From contig JAQGNH010000244.1 in the NCBI GenBank assembly GCA_028291945.1, forward strand, positions 1 through 43,197: a stretch of DNA of 43,197 bases, in the 5' to 3' direction. The DNA is from Betaproteobacteria bacterium (lineage in GTDB: Bacteria > Pseudomonadota > Gammaproteobacteria > Burkholderiales > SG8-41). The notes beneath the pieces were generated by a model. It searched no databases. It was not told where the DNA came from and worked only from the letters and a program-made list of their open reading frames with translations. The position numbers and the translations under genes are program-made. Positions 26,085 to 37,313 of this stretch are shown piece by piece. The stretch's first letter is position 1. Each line of letters begins with the position of its first letter.

Positions 26085-27260
26085 TCACGCCGGTACTGCC
26101 TTCTCTTCAGTGCGGCGCGGGGAGTACGTTTCCCAAGATGCGCACGCCGGGCAGTGCCAGTAATACTGGCGAGCTCGGAAACCGCAGTTGTCGCATTTGT
26201 ACATCGCGAGATTCTGCGTATGTTGGCTCACGAGACCTTTGATCAATTCCAAGTCGCGCCGTCGCTCGATGGGCGCATCGAGCAATTGTGCTTCCAGCAG
26301 CTTGTCGAGCCCGAGCAGCGTCGGAGTTCGCCTCAACTCGTCGCGCACGAGCCGGTACGCCGGCTCCGCGCCGTGAAGCTCGAGCGTCGCCTGAAAGACG
26401 ACGTTCAGCGCATCCAGAGACGGATATTTCTCAAGGTACCCGCGAAGCAGATTTACGCCTTCTTCACTGCGGCCAAGATCCTTGTAGCCCTCGTAAATCC
26501 GTCCCGCGACGAGCGACAGGTATGCCGGGTTCTGGCTTTCGATGCGCTTCCAGGCGTCGAGGGCGGCGTCTACATTTCGAAGCGCGAGCTCGATATCCCC
26601 CAGCAATACGTTGGCACGAACGCACATCCGGTGATGCGTGAGTGCGGATTCGAGATAGGGGCGTGCTCCCTGTGGACGGCTATGCATCATTTCGATACTT
26701 GCGAGCTCGCAGTCGAAATTGGCGATTTCCTTTTGATACGAGCGGCCGGTAACGGACTCCAACTTCTCTGCAGCGCCAATCGCTTTCTGCCAGTCCTTTT
26801 CCTGCTGATATATATCGAGGAGGAACTTGAGTGCTGCTTCCGCGTGGGGTGTTCGCTCGAGCTTCGTGAAAAGTTCTTCAGCGCGGTCCAGCAGCCCTGC
26901 TTTGAGGTAATCCTGAGCGAGCTCGAAAAGCGCCGCTCGGTTCTGATCTTCGCGCAGATCGTGTCTCTCGACGAGGTTCTGATGCATGCGGATTGCCCGC
27001 TCGATTTCCCCACGTCTGCGAAACAGGTTGCCGAGCGCGAAATGAAGCTCCACTGTCTGTGGATCCACCTTCACGACTTCGATGAAAGCTTCGATCGCCT
27101 TGTCCGGCTGCTCGTTGAGGAGAAAGTTGAGCCCTTTGAAATAGGACATCGGCAGTGCGCGCGACTCAGACATGAGTTGCTTGATGTCGATACGCGCGGC
27201 AAGCCAGCCCAGCGCGAAAAACAGCGGGAGCGCGAGCAGCCACCAGTATTCGATATCCAT
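26085..27260 (-). CDS. lapB: Lipopolysaccharide assembly protein LapB (YciM)
   Basis: The 391-residue protein has an N-terminal membrane helix ([19 protein letters not shown]), about nine TPR-type repeats through the middle and a C-terminal rubredoxin-like zinc site, [19 protein letters not shown]. LapB guides FtsH to degrade LpxC and so sets lipid A synthesis; the cytoplasmic TPR and metal domains are both needed. I start at the ATG of MDIEYWW. It follows lapA by 25 bases. Confidence 0.94.
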   Translation of the reverse strand: MDIEYWWLLALPLFFALGWLAARIDIKQLMSESRALPMSYFKGLNFLLNEQPDKAIEAFIEVVKVDPQTVELHFALGNLFRRRGEIERAIRMHQNLVERHDLREDQNRAALFELAQDYLKAGLLDRAEELFTKLERTPHAEAALKFLLDIYQQEKDWQKAIGAAEKLESVTGRSYQKEIANFDCELASIEMMHSRPQGARPYLESALTHHRMCVRANVLLGDIELALRNVDAALDAWKRIESQNPAYLSLVAGRIYEGYKDLGRSEEGVNLLRGYLEKYPSLDALNVVFQATLELHGAEPAYRLVRDELRRTPTLLGLDKLLEAQLLDAPIERRRDLELIKGLVSQHTQNLAMYKCDNCGFRARQYYWHCPACASWETYSPRRTEEKAVPA

Positions 27261-27285
27261 CGCTGTCGTGTCGGCGTCCGCTGAC

Positions 27286-27576
27286 TCAGAGCGCCGCCGC
27301 GTCCGGTGGCGATGTGCGCCGCGCCCCGGGAGCATGTCCCTGGAGCTCGCGCTTCAAAAAGGTGATTTCACGGCGTTGACGAAGGATCTGGCCGAGCGCG
27401 CTTAGAAGGCCAAGCAGGGCGCCCAAACACAAAAACGCGAGCATCACGAAAATGAGCGGCGCGTGCCATTCATGACCGAGAAAGTACCGCACGGCCACGG
27501 CGTCCGTATTCTTCACTGCAAAGGTAAGCGCAAACGCAAACAGCGCGCCCTTCAGGATCCACAGCACGTAACGCAT
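27286..27576 (-). CDS. lapA: Lipopolysaccharide assembly protein A domain protein
   Basis: The 96-residue protein has two membrane helices (about residues 3-20 and 38-60) around VKNTDAVAVRYFLGHEWHAPL, the LapA-domain signature. A basic coiled tail follows (LRQRREITFLKRELQ). It partners LapB in the inner membrane. I start at MRYVLW; six further codons are open upstream. Confidence 0.88.
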   Translation of the reverse strand: MRYVLWILKGALFAFALTFAVKNTDAVAVRYFLGHEWHAPLIFVMLAFLCLGALLGLLSALGQILRQRREITFLKRELQGHAPGARRTSPPDAAAL

Positions 27577-27699
27577 GGCCGGTGAGGATAACACGTCGCG
27601 AGGAGGTCACTGGAGCGAGCAGCCTATGCCGGCCGCAGCAGTCGAACGCAAGAAAAAGCGGCGCGATCTCCGACCTGCCGCTGCGACCTCAAAGCACCT

Positions 27700-27987
27700 C
27701 TACTCCTTTTTCAGGTCTACGCGTTCTCTCAATTCCTTACCGGCTTTGAAGTGCGGAACGTACTTGGCAGGTACCGAAACCCTTTCACCAGATTTCGGAT
27801 TGCGTCCCGTACGCGGCGGCCGGTAGTTAAGTCCGAAGCTTCCGAAACCTCTGATCTCGATGCGTTGGCCGTCGGCGAGGCTCTTCGCCATCGCGTCCAG
27901 TATCATCTTGACCGCCAGTTCCGCGTCTTTTGCGACAAGCTGCGGGTAACGCGCCGCGAGCTTCGCGATCAGCTCCGACTTCGTCAT
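27700..27987 (-). CDS. ihfB: Integration host factor subunit beta
   Basis: The 95-residue DNA-bending protein starts [11 protein letters not shown]. It carries [23 protein letters not shown] with the minor-groove Pro arm and [14 protein letters not shown]. It pairs with IHF alpha, encoded elsewhere. The order rpsA-ihfB-lapA-lapB is widely conserved in proteobacteria. It lies 13 bases after rpsA. Confidence 0.95.
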   Translation of the reverse strand: MTKSELIAKLAARYPQLVAKDAELAVKMILDAMAKSLADGQRIEIRGFGSFGLNYRPPRTGRNPKSGERVSVPAKYVPHFKAGKELRERVDLKKE

Positions 27988-28000
27988 GGTGCTCCCTTAG

Positions 28001-29716
28001 TTATTGTTGGGTATTGGCTACATCGAGCTTCGCCTTGAGCAACGCCCCCAGGTTGGTCGTGCCCGCGCTGCTCTTGTCCGTGGCGTGCTTCTGGATTGCC
28101 TCGGCCTCCTCCGCCATGTCTTTCGCCTTGATCGACAGATTGATCGTGCGGTTCTTGCGGTCGACATTGATGATCATAGCCGTCACCGAATCGCCTTCTT
28201 TGAGGCGCGTTCGGATATCCTCGACGCGATCGCGTGCGACTTCGGAGGCGCGCAAATAGCCTTCCATGTCGCCGTCGAGCTGAATCACTGCACCTTTCGC
28301 ATCGATGGATTTTACGGTTCCGGTGACGATCGAGTTCTTCTCGTGAGACGCGACATAGCTGGAATAGGGATCGCCTTCGAGCTGTTTTACACCCAGCGAG
28401 ATACGTTCGCGCTCCACATCGATGGAAAGGACCATGGCTTCGGTCTCTTCCGCCTTCTTGTAGTTGCGCACGGCTTCTTCGCCCGGCAGCGACCAGGACA
28501 AGTCGGAAAGATGCACGAGCCCGTCGATACCGCCCGGGAGTCCGATGAAAATACCGAAATCGGTGATCGACTTGATCTGCCCGCGGACCTTGTCGCCTTT
28601 CTTGTGGTTCATCGCGAACTCTTCCCACGGGTTGGGCATGCACTGCTTCATGCCGAGAGAGATACGACGGCGATCCTCGTCGATTTCGAGCACCATCACT
28701 TCGACTTCATCACCCAGCTGCACGACTTTGGACGGATGCACGTTCTTGTTCGTCCAGTCCATTTCGGAGACGTGCACAAGACCTTCGATGCCGGATTCGA
28801 TTTCCACGAACGCACCGTAGTCGGTGAGATTGCTCACTTTGCCGAATAGACGCGTACCTGGCGGGTAACGGCGCGAGAGGCCGACCCACGGATCTTCGCC
28901 GAGCTGCTTCATACCGAGTGAAACGCGGTTCTTCTCCTGGTCGAACTTGAGCACCTTCGCTTGCACTTCATCGCCGACGTTCAGGATCTCGGACGGATGC
29001 TTCACGCGCCGCCATGCAAGATCCGTGATATGCAGCAGACCATCGATACCTCCGAGGTCCACGAACGCACCGTAATCGGTGATGTTCTTTACAATACCTT
29101 TGACGACTGCGCCTTCCTGCAGTGTCTCAAGCAGCTTCTGGCGCTCTTCGCCCTGATTGGCCTCCAGCACCGCACGTCGCGACACAACCACGTTATTGCG
29201 CTTGCGATCGAGCTTGATGACTTTGAAGTCCATCTGCTTGTTTTCGTAAGGCGTCGTGTCTTTGACAGGACGGATGTCCACGAGCGAACCCGGAAGGAAC
29301 GCGCGGATGCCATTCACCATGACGGTGAGGCCGCCTTTCACTTTGCCGTTGATCGTGCCTTGCACGACCGTGCCTTTTTCGAGGGCCTCTTCAAGCTCGT
29401 GCCACGCCGCCAGCCGCTTCGCCTTATCGCGCGAAAGGCGTGTTTCGCCATAGCCGTCTTCGAGCGATTCAATCGCTACGCTGACGAAGTCACCGGGCTT
29501 GGCCTCGACTTCGCCGCGGTCGTTACGGAATTCTTCGGCGGCAATGTAGCTTTCGGACTTGAGCCCCGCGTTCACGACGACAAAGTTGTCATCGACGCGT
29601 ACTACTTCGGCGGTAATGATCTCGCCGAGCCGCATTTCCTTTCGGGAAAGGCTTTCTTCGAAGAGCGCGGCAAAGCTTTCGTGGGCTACAGGTGCCGGGG
29701 TAGAAGTTTTCATCAT
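28001..29716 (-). CDS. rpsA: 30S ribosomal protein S1
   Basis: The 571-residue protein carries six S1 RNA-binding repeats, seen as recurring V-x-G-x-V..(I/L)TDYGAFV or DFGIFIGL and G(I/L)(V/L)H(V/I/L)S(E/D) blocks. It melts structured mRNAs at the ribosome. Two ATG codons are adjacent; the first is used here. No good Shine-Dalgarno precedes it, which is also the case for the E. coli rpsA leader, where S1 controls its own translation. Confidence 0.96.
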   Translation of the reverse strand: MMKTSTPAPVAHESFAALFEESLSRKEMRLGEIITAEVVRVDDNFVVVNAGLKSESYIAAEEFRNDRGEVEAKPGDFVSVAIESLEDGYGETRLSRDKAKRLAAWHELEEALEKGTVVQGTINGKVKGGLTVMVNGIRAFLPGSLVDIRPVKDTTPYENKQMDFKVIKLDRKRNNVVVSRRAVLEANQGEERQKLLETLQEGAVVKGIVKNITDYGAFVDLGGIDGLLHITDLAWRRVKHPSEILNVGDEVQAKVLKFDQEKNRVSLGMKQLGEDPWVGLSRRYPPGTRLFGKVSNLTDYGAFVEIESGIEGLVHVSEMDWTNKNVHPSKVVQLGDEVEVMVLEIDEDRRRISLGMKQCMPNPWEEFAMNHKKGDKVRGQIKSITDFGIFIGLPGGIDGLVHLSDLSWSLPGEEAVRNYKKAEETEAMVLSIDVERERISLGVKQLEGDPYSSYVASHEKNSIVTGTVKSIDAKGAVIQLDGDMEGYLRASEVARDRVEDIRTRLKEGDSVTAMIINVDRKNRTINLSIKAKDMAEEAEAIQKHATDKSSAGTTNLGALLKAKLDVANTQQ

Positions 29717-29762
29717 TGAGAATTCAGGGAGTTGGATTGCCGTCCGTGAGGACGGGTCAGTT

Positions 29763-29793
29763 AAAAAAAGCCACGAGCCGGGGGACTCATGGC
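29763..29793 (-). terminator. Rho-independent terminator between cmk and rpsA
   Basis: On the minus strand GCCATGAG and CTCGTGGC form an 8-bp stem with one G-U pair around an 8-base loop, followed by seven T. The hairpin includes the last bases of cmk and its stop codon. It would lower read-through into rpsA, implying a separate rpsA promoter inside cmk. Confidence 0.75.
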
Positions 29794-30455
29794 GCCTTGG
29801 ATGCCCTCTTGTTGTAAGACTGCACCACTTTTGCCACCACCGCCTCTACGCTCATACCTGTCGTGTCAAGCTCGGTGGCATCCGCACACTTCTGCAGGGG
29901 CGCGTCGGTGCGCTGGCTGTCACGCGCATCACGATCGCAAATCTCCTCCAAAAGGGCGTCAATATTAGCACTGATTCCTTTTTCGATCAACTGTTTATAT
30001 CGTCTTCGGGCACGCTCGGCCGGGTCTGCAGTCAGGAATATTTTGAGAGTCGCATCCGGAAAAACCACAGAACCCATGTCGCGGCCGTCCGCAACCAAAC
30101 CCGGGGCTTGACGGAAGGCACGCTGGCGGCCCAGCAGCGCTTTGCGGACGCCGGGTAAGGCTGCCACCCGTGAAGCCGCATTGCTGACCCGCTCTTCACG
30201 TATGGTATTGGTCACGTCCCCCCCTTCGAGCAGGACCGCATCTGCGCTGAAGACAACCTTGAGGTCGCGCGCGATGTCCTCAACGGCTGAGGCATCCTCG
30301 AGATCGACACCGCGATTGAGTGCGGCCAGAGCCACGAGTCGGTACAGAGCCCCGCTGTCCAGAAAATGAAACCCAAGTGCATTCGCGACCTCACGTGCGA
30401 CGGTCCCTTTGCCAGACGCCGACGGGCCGTCGATTGCGATAACCGGCGCAGCCAT
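29787..30455 (-). CDS. cmk: Cytidylate kinase
   Basis: The 222-residue P-loop kinase phosphorylates CMP and d[18 protein letters not shown] is the P-loop, FLDSGALYR the CMP-binding start, and [15 protein letters not shown] and [15 protein letters not shown] the LID and nearby segments. I start at [10 protein letters not shown], one base after the aroA stop; earlier in-frame residues are aroA antiframe. The terminator hairpin overlaps its 3' end. Confidence 0.95.
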   Translation of the reverse strand: MAAPVIAIDGPSASGKGTVAREVANALGFHFLDSGALYRLVALAALNRGVDLEDASAVEDIARDLKVVFSADAVLLEGGDVTNTIREERVSNAASRVAALPGVRKALLGRQRAFRQAPGLVADGRDMGSVVFPDATLKIFLTADPAERARRRYKQLIEKGISANIDALLEEICDRDARDSQRTDAPLQKCADATELDTTGMSVEAVVAKVVQSYNKRASKAP

Positions 30456-30456
30456 A

Positions 30457-31785
30457 CTACGGTGCGCTACCTTTCGACGAAATCGACCCGAGCACGTTGA
30501 AGTACTCCGGAAACGTCTTGCGCACACACTCAGGTTCATTGATACGAAGGGGTACTCCGCCCAACGTAGCGAGTGCAAACGCCATCGCTATCCGGTGATC
30601 ATCATACGTGTCGATCTCAGCGTGAGGCGTAAGTCGGTCGGGAGGCGTGATGCGCAGGTAATCAGGTCCTTCTTCGACCACGGCGCCCAGCTTGCGCAGT
30701 TCGTTGGCCATAGCCGCAAGTCGATCGGTCTCCTTGACCCGCCAACTCGCGATGTTGCGCAACGTGCTCGTGCCCTGGGCGAAAAGCGCCGCCACAGCGG
30801 CGGTCATGGCGGCATCGGGAATATGATTGAGGTCGGTATCGAGTGGGCGCAGTCTGCCGCGCTTGATCGCTTCTGCCCCAGCCGCCGCTTCGATCCAGTT
30901 GGCCCCCATCGTAATACGGCCGCCCATTTGCTCCAGAACCTCGGCAAAGCGGATGTCGCCTTGTATGCTGTCGCGGCCCACGCCTTCCACGCGCACGGGT
31001 CCTCCGCCTCTCAAGCCACTGATCACGCCCGCCGCGAGAAAATACGAAGCCGACGAGGCATCGCCTTCGACGAAGATTTCGCCCGGACTGCGATAACGTT
31101 GGCCCGCTCCCACCGCAAATGTGTGCAACTCGCGATGATCGACGGTAACCCCGAAGAGCCGCATCATATTCAGCGTCATTTCGACGTAAGGCTTGGAGAT
31201 GAGCTCACCTTCGATCTCCACGGTACTCTCGCGACCCGTCAGTGGCAGCGCCATGAGGAGCCCTGTAACGAACTGACTCGAGACGTTTCCCCGGATCCTA
31301 ACGCCGCGACCCGGATCGACACGGCCCGCATGAATTTGCAGCGGCGGGTAACCGGGCTCGCCCAGATAATCGATGCGCGCCCCGATGCTGCGCAACGCAT
31401 CGACAAGATCGCCGATCGGCCGTTCATGCATCCGCGGCACGCCTGACAGGCGATACTCCCCCCCGAGCAGCGCAAGCACCGCGGTCAGCGGGCGAAAAGC
31501 GGTGCCTGCGTTACCCAGGAAGAGTTCCGATCGCGCGACGGGAAACTTGCCGGCGATTCCGCGTATGCGCACATTGTGTGCCCCGGCGGCCGCACATTCC
31601 ACACCTAGACTACGCAGGGCGTCCAGCATGTAACGGGTGTCGTCGGAGCTGAGCACGTCCCGTACGGTAGTGTCTCCCTCCGCGAGCGCGGCAAGCAGCA
31701 GCGTACGGTTGGAGATGCTTTTTGATCCCGGTAGGTGCACTGACCCCGCAACGCGATCGATGGGTGCCAGTTCAAGGTATTTCAC
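30457..31785 (-). CDS. aroA: 3-phosphoshikimate 1-carboxyvinyltransferase (EPSP synthase)
   Basis: The 442-residue enzyme joins PEP to shikimate-3-phosphate. [17 protein letters not shown] binds the substrate phosphate, [20 protein letters not shown] is the PEP loop of the class I type, and [14 protein letters not shown]-like [16 protein letters not shown] and [11 protein letters not shown] carry the catalytic residues. It lies 7 bases after tyrA and 1 base before cmk, so the products of the aromatic branch are co-expressed. Confidence 0.96.
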   Translation of the reverse strand: MKYLELAPIDRVAGSVHLPGSKSISNRTLLLAALAEGDTTVRDVLSSDDTRYMLDALRSLGVECAAAGAHNVRIRGIAGKFPVARSELFLGNAGTAFRPLTAVLALLGGEYRLSGVPRMHERPIGDLVDALRSIGARIDYLGEPGYPPLQIHAGRVDPGRGVRIRGNVSSQFVTGLLMALPLTGRESTVEIEGELISKPYVEMTLNMMRLFGVTVDHRELHTFAVGAGQRYRSPGEIFVEGDASSASYFLAAGVISGLRGGGPVRVEGVGRDSIQGDIRFAEVLEQMGGRITMGANWIEAAAGAEAIKRGRLRPLDTDLNHIPDAAMTAAVAALFAQGTSTLRNIASWRVKETDRLAAMANELRKLGAVVEEGPDYLRITPPDRLTPHAEIDTYDDHRIAMAFALATLGGVPLRINEPECVRKTFPEYFNVLGSISSKGSAP

Positions 31786-31792
31786 GCGATCC

Positions 31793-32689
31793 TCAAGCCT
31801 TCTTGAGAAGCCATCGACTCCGGGCGGTTCGGGCGCGTCGGAACATCTCGATTAGCGCTTCACCGTCTGCGCTTTCGATTGCACCGCGCGCGAGCTCAAG
31901 CTCGTCGGAATACGAATCAAGAAGCTCAAGGAGCGCCTCGCGATTGGCCATGCAGATATCGCGCCACATTTCCGGTGAGCTGCCTGCAATGCGAACCGTG
32001 TCCCGCAGCCCTCCCCCAGAATATCCGAGGAGCGTCTGCGCGTCTCGGCGCTTGGCAAGCATGCTGACCAAAGCAAAAGCGACGACATGAGGAAGGTGGC
32101 TCACCGCGGCAAACATCTCATCGTGCTGACGGGCATCGAGTCGTACGATGCGCGCTCCGCATGCCTCCCACGCCGCGCGCACCAATCGGACGGCTGATGC
32201 TTTCGTCTCGATCTGAGGAACCATAATCACATTGCGATCGCGGTAAAGCTCCGCAAATGCCGATGCGGCGCCGCTGTTCTCCGTCCCCGCAATCGGATGT
32301 GACGGAACGAAACGCTCAAAATGAGCGCCCAGAAACCGGCGTGCATGAGCAATGACATTCTGCTTCGTGCTCCCGCCATCGGTGACCACCGTCGCCTCAC
32401 CGAGTTCGGCAGCGATCTCGGCCATGACTTCCGGCATTTGGCCCACAGGCGTGCCGATGAGCACGAGATCTGCATCGCGTACCGCGCTGGCAGCATCGCG
32501 GCTCGCTTCGTCGATCACTCCGAGCCGTCTCGCCGTATCCAGATTTTTCTTTGTTCGGCCAACCCCCACTACGCGGCGCACAACACGTGCTTTCTTGAGC
32601 GCCAGCGAAAAAGAGCCCCCGATCAAACCGACGCCGATAACGACGAGCTTGCCGATGCGGAGCTTGCTGCTTTTGCTTGCAGAGCTCAC
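31793..32689 (-). CDS. tyrA: Prephenate dehydrogenase
   Basis: The 298-residue NAD(P)-dependent enzyme has the Rossmann [13 protein letters not shown], the [11 protein letters not shown] turn, TDGGSTK and the catalytic His in [11 protein letters not shown]. It oxidises prephenate (or arogenate) to the tyrosine precursor. The start is a GTG overlapping the hisC stop (GTGA). No chorismate mutase or ACT domain is fused. Confidence 0.93.
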   Translation of the reverse strand: MSSASKSSKLRIGKLVVIGVGLIGGSFSLALKKARVVRRVVGVGRTKKNLDTARRLGVIDEASRDAASAVRDADLVLIGTPVGQMPEVMAEIAAELGEATVVTDGGSTKQNVIAHARRFLGAHFERFVPSHPIAGTENSGAASAFAELYRDRNVIMVPQIETKASAVRLVRAAWEACGARIVRLDARQHDEMFAAVSHLPHVVAFALVSMLAKRRDAQTLLGYSGGGLRDTVRIAGSSPEMWRDICMANREALLELLDSYSDELELARGAIESADGEALIEMFRRARTARSRWLLKKA

Positions 32690-33783
32690 GCGATCGCCTG
32701 CTGCAGGCTCTCAAGGAAACGGGTGTTCTCCGATTCCAGTCCAATCGACACACGCAAGTGATAATGCATTCCATAACTGGCAATCGGCCGGACGATGACG
32801 CCGAATTTCAGAAGCCGCTGGAACACGTCGGCCGCATTGAGCACCCTGAAGCTGACGAAGTTGCCATACGATGGGATGTATTCGAGGCCCAGCGCCGCCA
32901 GGCCGGTCGTAACCTGCTTCATTCCAGCACGGTTCAGCTCGTAGCTCTTGCGCACGAAATCGGTATCTTTCAACGCAGCGGCCGCGGCCGCGAGAGCGAC
33001 ACTGTTCACATTGAATGGCGCCCTCACGCGATTCATGAGGTCGGCGCCTTCCCGACTCGCGAAAGCGTAACCCACCCGCAAACCGGCTAAACCATAGACT
33101 TTTGAAAAAGTCCGCGTGATGACGAGATTCGGATAGCGCTCGAGCCAGGCGAGACTGTCAAAAGCGACGTCCCTCGGGAGATACTCGTTATAGGCTTCGT
33201 CCAGCACAACCAAAACGCTCGGCGGCACTGACGCGAGGAATGATTCGAGCGCGCTCGCGTTCACCATGGTACCGGTCGGATTGTTAGGATTCGCAATGAA
33301 AACGAGACGCGTTTTTGCCGTTATGGCGCTTCGCATCGCATCAAGGTCATGGCCGTAATCGCGCGCCGGCACCTCGATACCCCGAGCCCCGATCGCCTGC
33401 ACTGCGAGTGGATAGACCGCGAACGCATGCTGCGAATAAATGGCTTCGTCCCCCGGGGTGAGGAACGCGCGCGCTGCCAGGTCCAGCACATCGTTCGATC
33501 CATTTCCGAGTACGATGCTATCGCTTGCAACACCGTATCGTTCACGCAGCGCCTGCTTCAACTCGAAACCGTTACCGTCCGGGTAACGCGCGAGCTCACC
33601 GAGCACCGCTTCTACAGCACGCCGCGCGAGCGGGCTGATACCGAGTGGATTTTCATTCGACGCGAGCTTGACGATGCTCGACGCATCGAGTCCCATTTCG
33701 CGCGCCAGCTCCGAAATCGGTTTGCCTGGCTGATACGGCGCGATCGCGCGAATATAGGCGGGAGCAAGGTCAAAAATGCTCAT
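32686..33783 (-). CDS. hisC: Histidinol-phosphate aminotransferase
   Basis: The 365-residue class I/II PLP aminotransferase has [28 protein letters not shown] and [17 protein letters not shown] with the PLP Lys. In this cluster the enzyme probably also acts on aromatic keto acids, since it sits between pheA and tyrA; a separate his-operon copy may exist elsewhere. It follows pheA by 111 bases and overlaps tyrA by four. Confidence 0.93.
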   Translation of the reverse strand: MSIFDLAPAYIRAIAPYQPGKPISELAREMGLDASSIVKLASNENPLGISPLARRAVEAVLGELARYPDGNGFELKQALRERYGVASDSIVLGNGSNDVLDLAARAFLTPGDEAIYSQHAFAVYPLAVQAIGARGIEVPARDYGHDLDAMRSAITAKTRLVFIANPNNPTGTMVNASALESFLASVPPSVLVVLDEAYNEYLPRDVAFDSLAWLERYPNLVITRTFSKVYGLAGLRVGYAFASREGADLMNRVRAPFNVNSVALAAAAAALKDTDFVRKSYELNRAGMKQVTTGLAALGLEYIPSYGNFVSFRVLNAADVFQRLLKFGVIVRPIASYGMHYHLRVSIGLESENTRFLESLQQAIA

Positions 33784-33894
33784 GGTTCGTTGTGTCTATG
33801 TGATCTGTGGTTTCGAGTTTGAGAGGACTGCGTTTACGGCCCGAACTGATGAACCTCGATTTGACCAGCAGCGCGCGTTAACAGCCGAAATTTG

Positions 33895-34959
33895 CTAAGC
33901 CACTGCGGCGGGATACGAGCCGAGGTTCTTGAACAGCGTCGCTTTGCGCTCGAGCTCGGCTAAAGCCAGGCCGACGTTCGTGTCCTTGCGATGACCTTCT
34001 ATATCGACGTAAAAGACATACTCCCATAGTCCTGTACGCGCAGGCCGGGATTCGAGCTTGGTCATGCTGACCCGATTCGCTTCCAAAGGCGTGAGCAGCT
34101 CGTACATCGCCCCTGGTACGTTGCGCGTGGAAAGGATAAGCGAAGTCTTGTCTCTACCCGAAAGCTCTGCATCGTGACAGCTCATGACGAGAAAGCGAGT
34201 CGTATTCTTCGGCTCGTCTTCGATGTTGCGCGCAAGCAGCTGCAGTCCATAAAGCTCGGACGCGGTCTTACTTGCTATTGCGGCAGCTCCGCGCTCGCGT
34301 GCGGCGAGTCGAGCCGCTTCGGCATTGCTGACGACGGGGACCTTCTCGGCGTGCGGCAGATGCCGAGCAAGCCACTGCTGGCATTGAGCGAGGCTTTGCG
34401 TGTGCGAGTACACTTTTTTGATACCGGAAAGTGCCCCTCTACTCATGAGGCATTGGCGTATTGCAAGCATGACCTCGCCGCATACGCGCGAAGGCGTCGA
34501 AAGCAGCAGGTCCAGCGTTCGTCCGACCGCACCTTCCGTCGAATTCTCGACAGGAACGACAGCGTAGCCGACAGCACCGGTTTCGACGCTTCGGAACACC
34601 TCATCTATGGACGCGCAGGACACCGTTGGAACCATGCCGCCGAAATGCTTGAGCGCCGCTTCCTGGCTGAACGTCCCTTCCGGGCCCAGGAACGCCACCG
34701 CCATCTGGTCTTCGAGGGACCGGCAGGCCGACATGATTTCGGTATAGATGCGCTGAAGCGCCTCGTCCGCCAGAGGGCCCGGATTGAGATCGGCGATGCG
34801 CCGCAATATCTGCGCTTCGCGCTCCGGGCGATAAACCGCTTTGCCTTCCTTGACCTGCCCGACCCGTTGCGCCAGGCGGGCACGCGCCGAGAGCAGCTTC
34901 ACCAGCCTTTCGTCGAGCGCGTCGATTCTGCTGCGCAGATTTTTCAGCTTATCGTTCAT
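33895..34959 (-). CDS. pheA: Bifunctional chorismate mutase/prephenate dehydratase (P-protein)
   Basis: The 354-residue protein has an AroQ chorismate mutase domain (about 1-85: LKNLRSRIDALDERLVKLLSAR...VYRPEREAQIL), prephenate dehydratase (about 90-270: VAFLGPEGTFSQEAAL, VPVENSTEGAVGRTLD, KNTTRFLVM with the TRF motif) and a C-terminal ACT domain with LESRPAR for phenylalanine feedback. I start at MNDKLKNL; 13 earlier in-frame residues are not family-like. It follows serA by about 90 bases. Confidence 0.95.
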   Translation of the reverse strand: MNDKLKNLRSRIDALDERLVKLLSARARLAQRVGQVKEGKAVYRPEREAQILRRIADLNPGPLADEALQRIYTEIMSACRSLEDQMAVAFLGPEGTFSQEAALKHFGGMVPTVSCASIDEVFRSVETGAVGYAVVPVENSTEGAVGRTLDLLLSTPSRVCGEVMLAIRQCLMSRGALSGIKKVYSHTQSLAQCQQWLARHLPHAEKVPVVSNAEAARLAARERGAAAIASKTASELYGLQLLARNIEDEPKNTTRFLVMSCHDAELSGRDKTSLILSTRNVPGAMYELLTPLEANRVSMTKLESRPARTGLWEYVFYVDIEGHRKDTNVGLALAELERKATLFKNLGSYPAAVA

Positions 34960-35049
34960 TGAGAACCGGAGACCCGTCCAAAGCGCGGCCCACCACACTG
35001 CACCCGAGCGCGCCGCTGCTGCGCCGAATCGTACCGCAGGCGCGTCGTT

Positions 35050-36231
35050 TTATTCCTGAGGCAGGTAGCGCACGGACAGCACACCCTTGATGCCCGCGAG
35101 CTCCGCAAGCAATGTCTGGGGAACGGCGCTATCTGCGTCGACCAGGGTGTACGCCATATCGCCTCGGGACTTGTTCAACATGTTATGTATGTTGAGCCCC
35201 GCTCGCGCCATCGCCGTCGAGATCTGCCCCACCATGTTAGGTACGTTCGCGTTGGCAATGCCGACCCGAAACGGCGCTTCGCGGCCCATCACGACCTCAG
35301 GGAAATTCACGGCGTGGATGATGTTACCGTGCTCGAGGAAATCCCGCACCTGGTCGACCACCATGACGGCGCAATTGTCTTCAGCTTCGCGCGTCGACGC
35401 ACCCAGGTGAGGCAGTGCCACGACGTGCGGCCGGCCTTGGAGACGCTGCGTCGGAAAATCGCACATGTAGTACCGCAGCCGCCTCTCGGCCAAGGCCTCC
35501 ATGACGGCGACCTCATCCACCAGCCCGTCGCGGGCGAAGTTCAACAGGATGGCGCCGTGCTTGACCAGCTTCAGCCTTTCGGCATTGATCATGTGCCGAG
35601 TCAAGTCGACGAGCGGCGCGTGCAGCGTTACGTAGTCGCTGCCCTTCAGCACCTCCTCGACACTGTGAGCTTTGCGCACCTGTGAAGGAAGGCTCCAGGC
35701 GGCGTCCACGGTGATGTGCGGATCGAAACCCATCACGTTCATGCCGAGCTTGATGGCGGCATCGGCCACGAGACTACCGATTTTTCCAAGGCCGATGATA
35801 CCGAGCGTATGTTTCGGCAGCTCCGTGCCCACAAAATGCTTCTTGCCGTCCTCTACGAGCTTGTGGAGTGTGGCATCGTCGCCTTTTAGAGTCGCGGCGA
35901 ACGTCATTGCGGGAATGAGGTTGCGCGCGGCCATGAGCATCGCAGCGATGACGAGCTCTTTGACCGCGTTCGCGTTCGCGCCGGGCGCGTTGAAGACCGG
36001 TACGCCGCGCCTGCTCAAAGCGGTGACGGGTATGTTGTTCGTGCCGGCGCCCGCTCGGCCGACAGCTTTGACATTCCGCGCGATCTCCATCTGATGCATG
36101 TCCTGCGACCGGACCAGAATGGCATCAGGGTCAGGAACCTGCCCGCCGACCGTGTAGCTGCCCGACGCGAAGCGTTTGAGGCCGAGCGGGGAGATCGTAT
36201 TGAGTGTCAGAATCCGGAACGGCTCAGCCAT
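35050..36231 (-). CDS. serA: D-3-phosphoglycerate dehydrogenase
   Basis: The 393-residue 2-hydroxyacid dehydrogenase has [13 protein letters not shown], the NAD-binding [24 protein letters not shown] with the catalytic Arg, and the catalytic His in [10 protein letters not shown]-terminal ACT domain begins at [18 protein letters not shown]. It begins serine synthesis from 3-phosphoglycerate. Its ATG overlaps the serC stop by 8 bases, so the first two steps of the pathway are translationally linked. Its place between serC and pheA is less usual than in the common serC-pheA order. Confidence 0.93.
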   Translation of the reverse strand: MAEPFRILTLNTISPLGLKRFASGSYTVGGQVPDPDAILVRSQDMHQMEIARNVKAVGRAGAGTNNIPVTALSRRGVPVFNAPGANANAVKELVIAAMLMAARNLIPAMTFAATLKGDDATLHKLVEDGKKHFVGTELPKHTLGIIGLGKIGSLVADAAIKLGMNVMGFDPHITVDAAWSLPSQVRKAHSVEEVLKGSDYVTLHAPLVDLTRHMINAERLKLVKHGAILLNFARDGLVDEVAVMEALAERRLRYYMCDFPTQRLQGRPHVVALPHLGASTREAEDNCAVMVVDQVRDFLEHGNIIHAVNFPEVVMGREAPFRVGIANANVPNMVGQISTAMARAGLNIHNMLNKSRGDMAYTLVDADSAVPQTLLAELAGIKGVLSVRYLPQE

Positions 36232-37306
36232 GCTGGCGTTCGAACTCGCGCATGAATTCGACCAGTGCCTGCACACCTTCCATCGGCATAGCGTTGTAGA
36301 CCGACGCACGCATGCCGCCGACTGACCTGTGGCCTTTGAGCTGTGTGAGCCCGCGGCTTTCTGCGCCCTCGAGAAAGGCGCCGTCAAGCTTTTCGCTACG
36401 CAGCGTGAATGGAATATTCATGCGCGAACGATCTTCCTTGGCGACCGGCGAGTGATAAAACTCGGTCTGATCCAGGTACTCGTACAACAAATTCGCCTTT
36501 GCGATGTTGGTCTGCTCCATTTTAGCGACGCCGCCGAGTTTTTTTAGCCACTGAAACACCAGCCCGGCGACGTAAATGCCATACGTGGGAGGCGTGTTGT
36601 ACATCGAGTCATTTTCCGCCTGCACTTTCAAATCGAATACCGAAGGCGTGGTCGCCGCGCTGTGACCGATCAGATCATCGCGCACGATCACAATCGTGAG
36701 ACCTGCGGGGCCGATGTTCTTCTGCGCGCCTGCGTAAATCAACCCGTAGCGGCCCACGTCCAATGGCCGCGAGAGGATATGCGATGAGGCGTCGGTAACC
36801 AGAGGCACATTGCCGGTATCCGGTGTCCAGTGAAACTCCACGCCGCCAATCGTTTCATTGGAGGTGATGTGGACATAGGCAGCACCGGGATCGAGCTTCC
36901 ACTGAGCCTGCTTCGGCACGTAGGTGAAGTTCTCGCTTTCCGAGCTCGCCGCCACATTCACCTTGCAGTATTTTTTCGCTTCCCCGATCGCCTTCTTCGA
37001 CCATTGACCGGTGCTGATGTAGTCAGCGACAGATTTTCCGCGCAGCAAATTCAGGGGAACCATCGCGAACTGCGCGGCTGCGCCGCCCTGCAGAAACAGC
37101 ACTTTGTAGTTCTTGGGAATCGCAAGGAGCTCGCGCAGATCGGCTTCGGCTTGCGCATGAATCGCGACGAATTCCTCACCGCGATGGCTCATTTCCATGA
37201 CGGACATGCCGCTGCCATGCCAGCTGAGCATCTCCTGTGCTGCCTGCTGCAGGACGGGCTCGGGCAGGACGGCCGGCCCTGCGCTGAAGTTGAATACACG
37301 TGACAT
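36224..37306 (-). CDS. serC: Phosphoserine aminotransferase
   Basis: The 360-residue PLP enzyme starts [20 protein letters not shown]. It has [35 protein letters not shown] and [21 protein letters not shown] with the PLP Lys, and ends [20 protein letters not shown]. It makes phosphoserine and also serves pyridoxal synthesis. The start lies 7 bases after gyrA. The upstream in-frame extension belongs to gyrA antiframe sequence. Confidence 0.95.
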   Translation of the reverse strand: MSRVFNFSAGPAVLPEPVLQQAAQEMLSWHGSGMSVMEMSHRGEEFVAIHAQAEADLRELLAIPKNYKVLFLQGGAAAQFAMVPLNLLRGKSVADYISTGQWSKKAIGEAKKYCKVNVAASSESENFTYVPKQAQWKLDPGAAYVHITSNETIGGVEFHWTPDTGNVPLVTDASSHILSRPLDVGRYGLIYAGAQKNIGPAGLTIVIVRDDLIGHSAATTPSVFDLKVQAENDSMYNTPPTYGIYVAGLVFQWLKKLGGVAKMEQTNIAKANLLYEYLDQTEFYHSPVAKEDRSRMNIPFTLRSEKLDGAFLEGAESRGLTQLKGHRSVGGMRASVYNAMPMEGVQALVEFMREFERQHG

Positions 37307-37313
37307 TACGATC

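Noticed and set aside
26154-27284. 376-codon open frame on the plus strand
   Set aside because: It lies opposite lapB and has no family sequence or ribosome binding site.
28004-29719. Two long plus-strand frames of 281 and 252 codons
   Set aside because: Both are antisense to rpsA; the repeat-like look of the translations mirrors the S1 repeats.
30409-31446. 345-codon open frame on the plus strand
   Set aside because: It lies opposite aroA and has antiframe composition.
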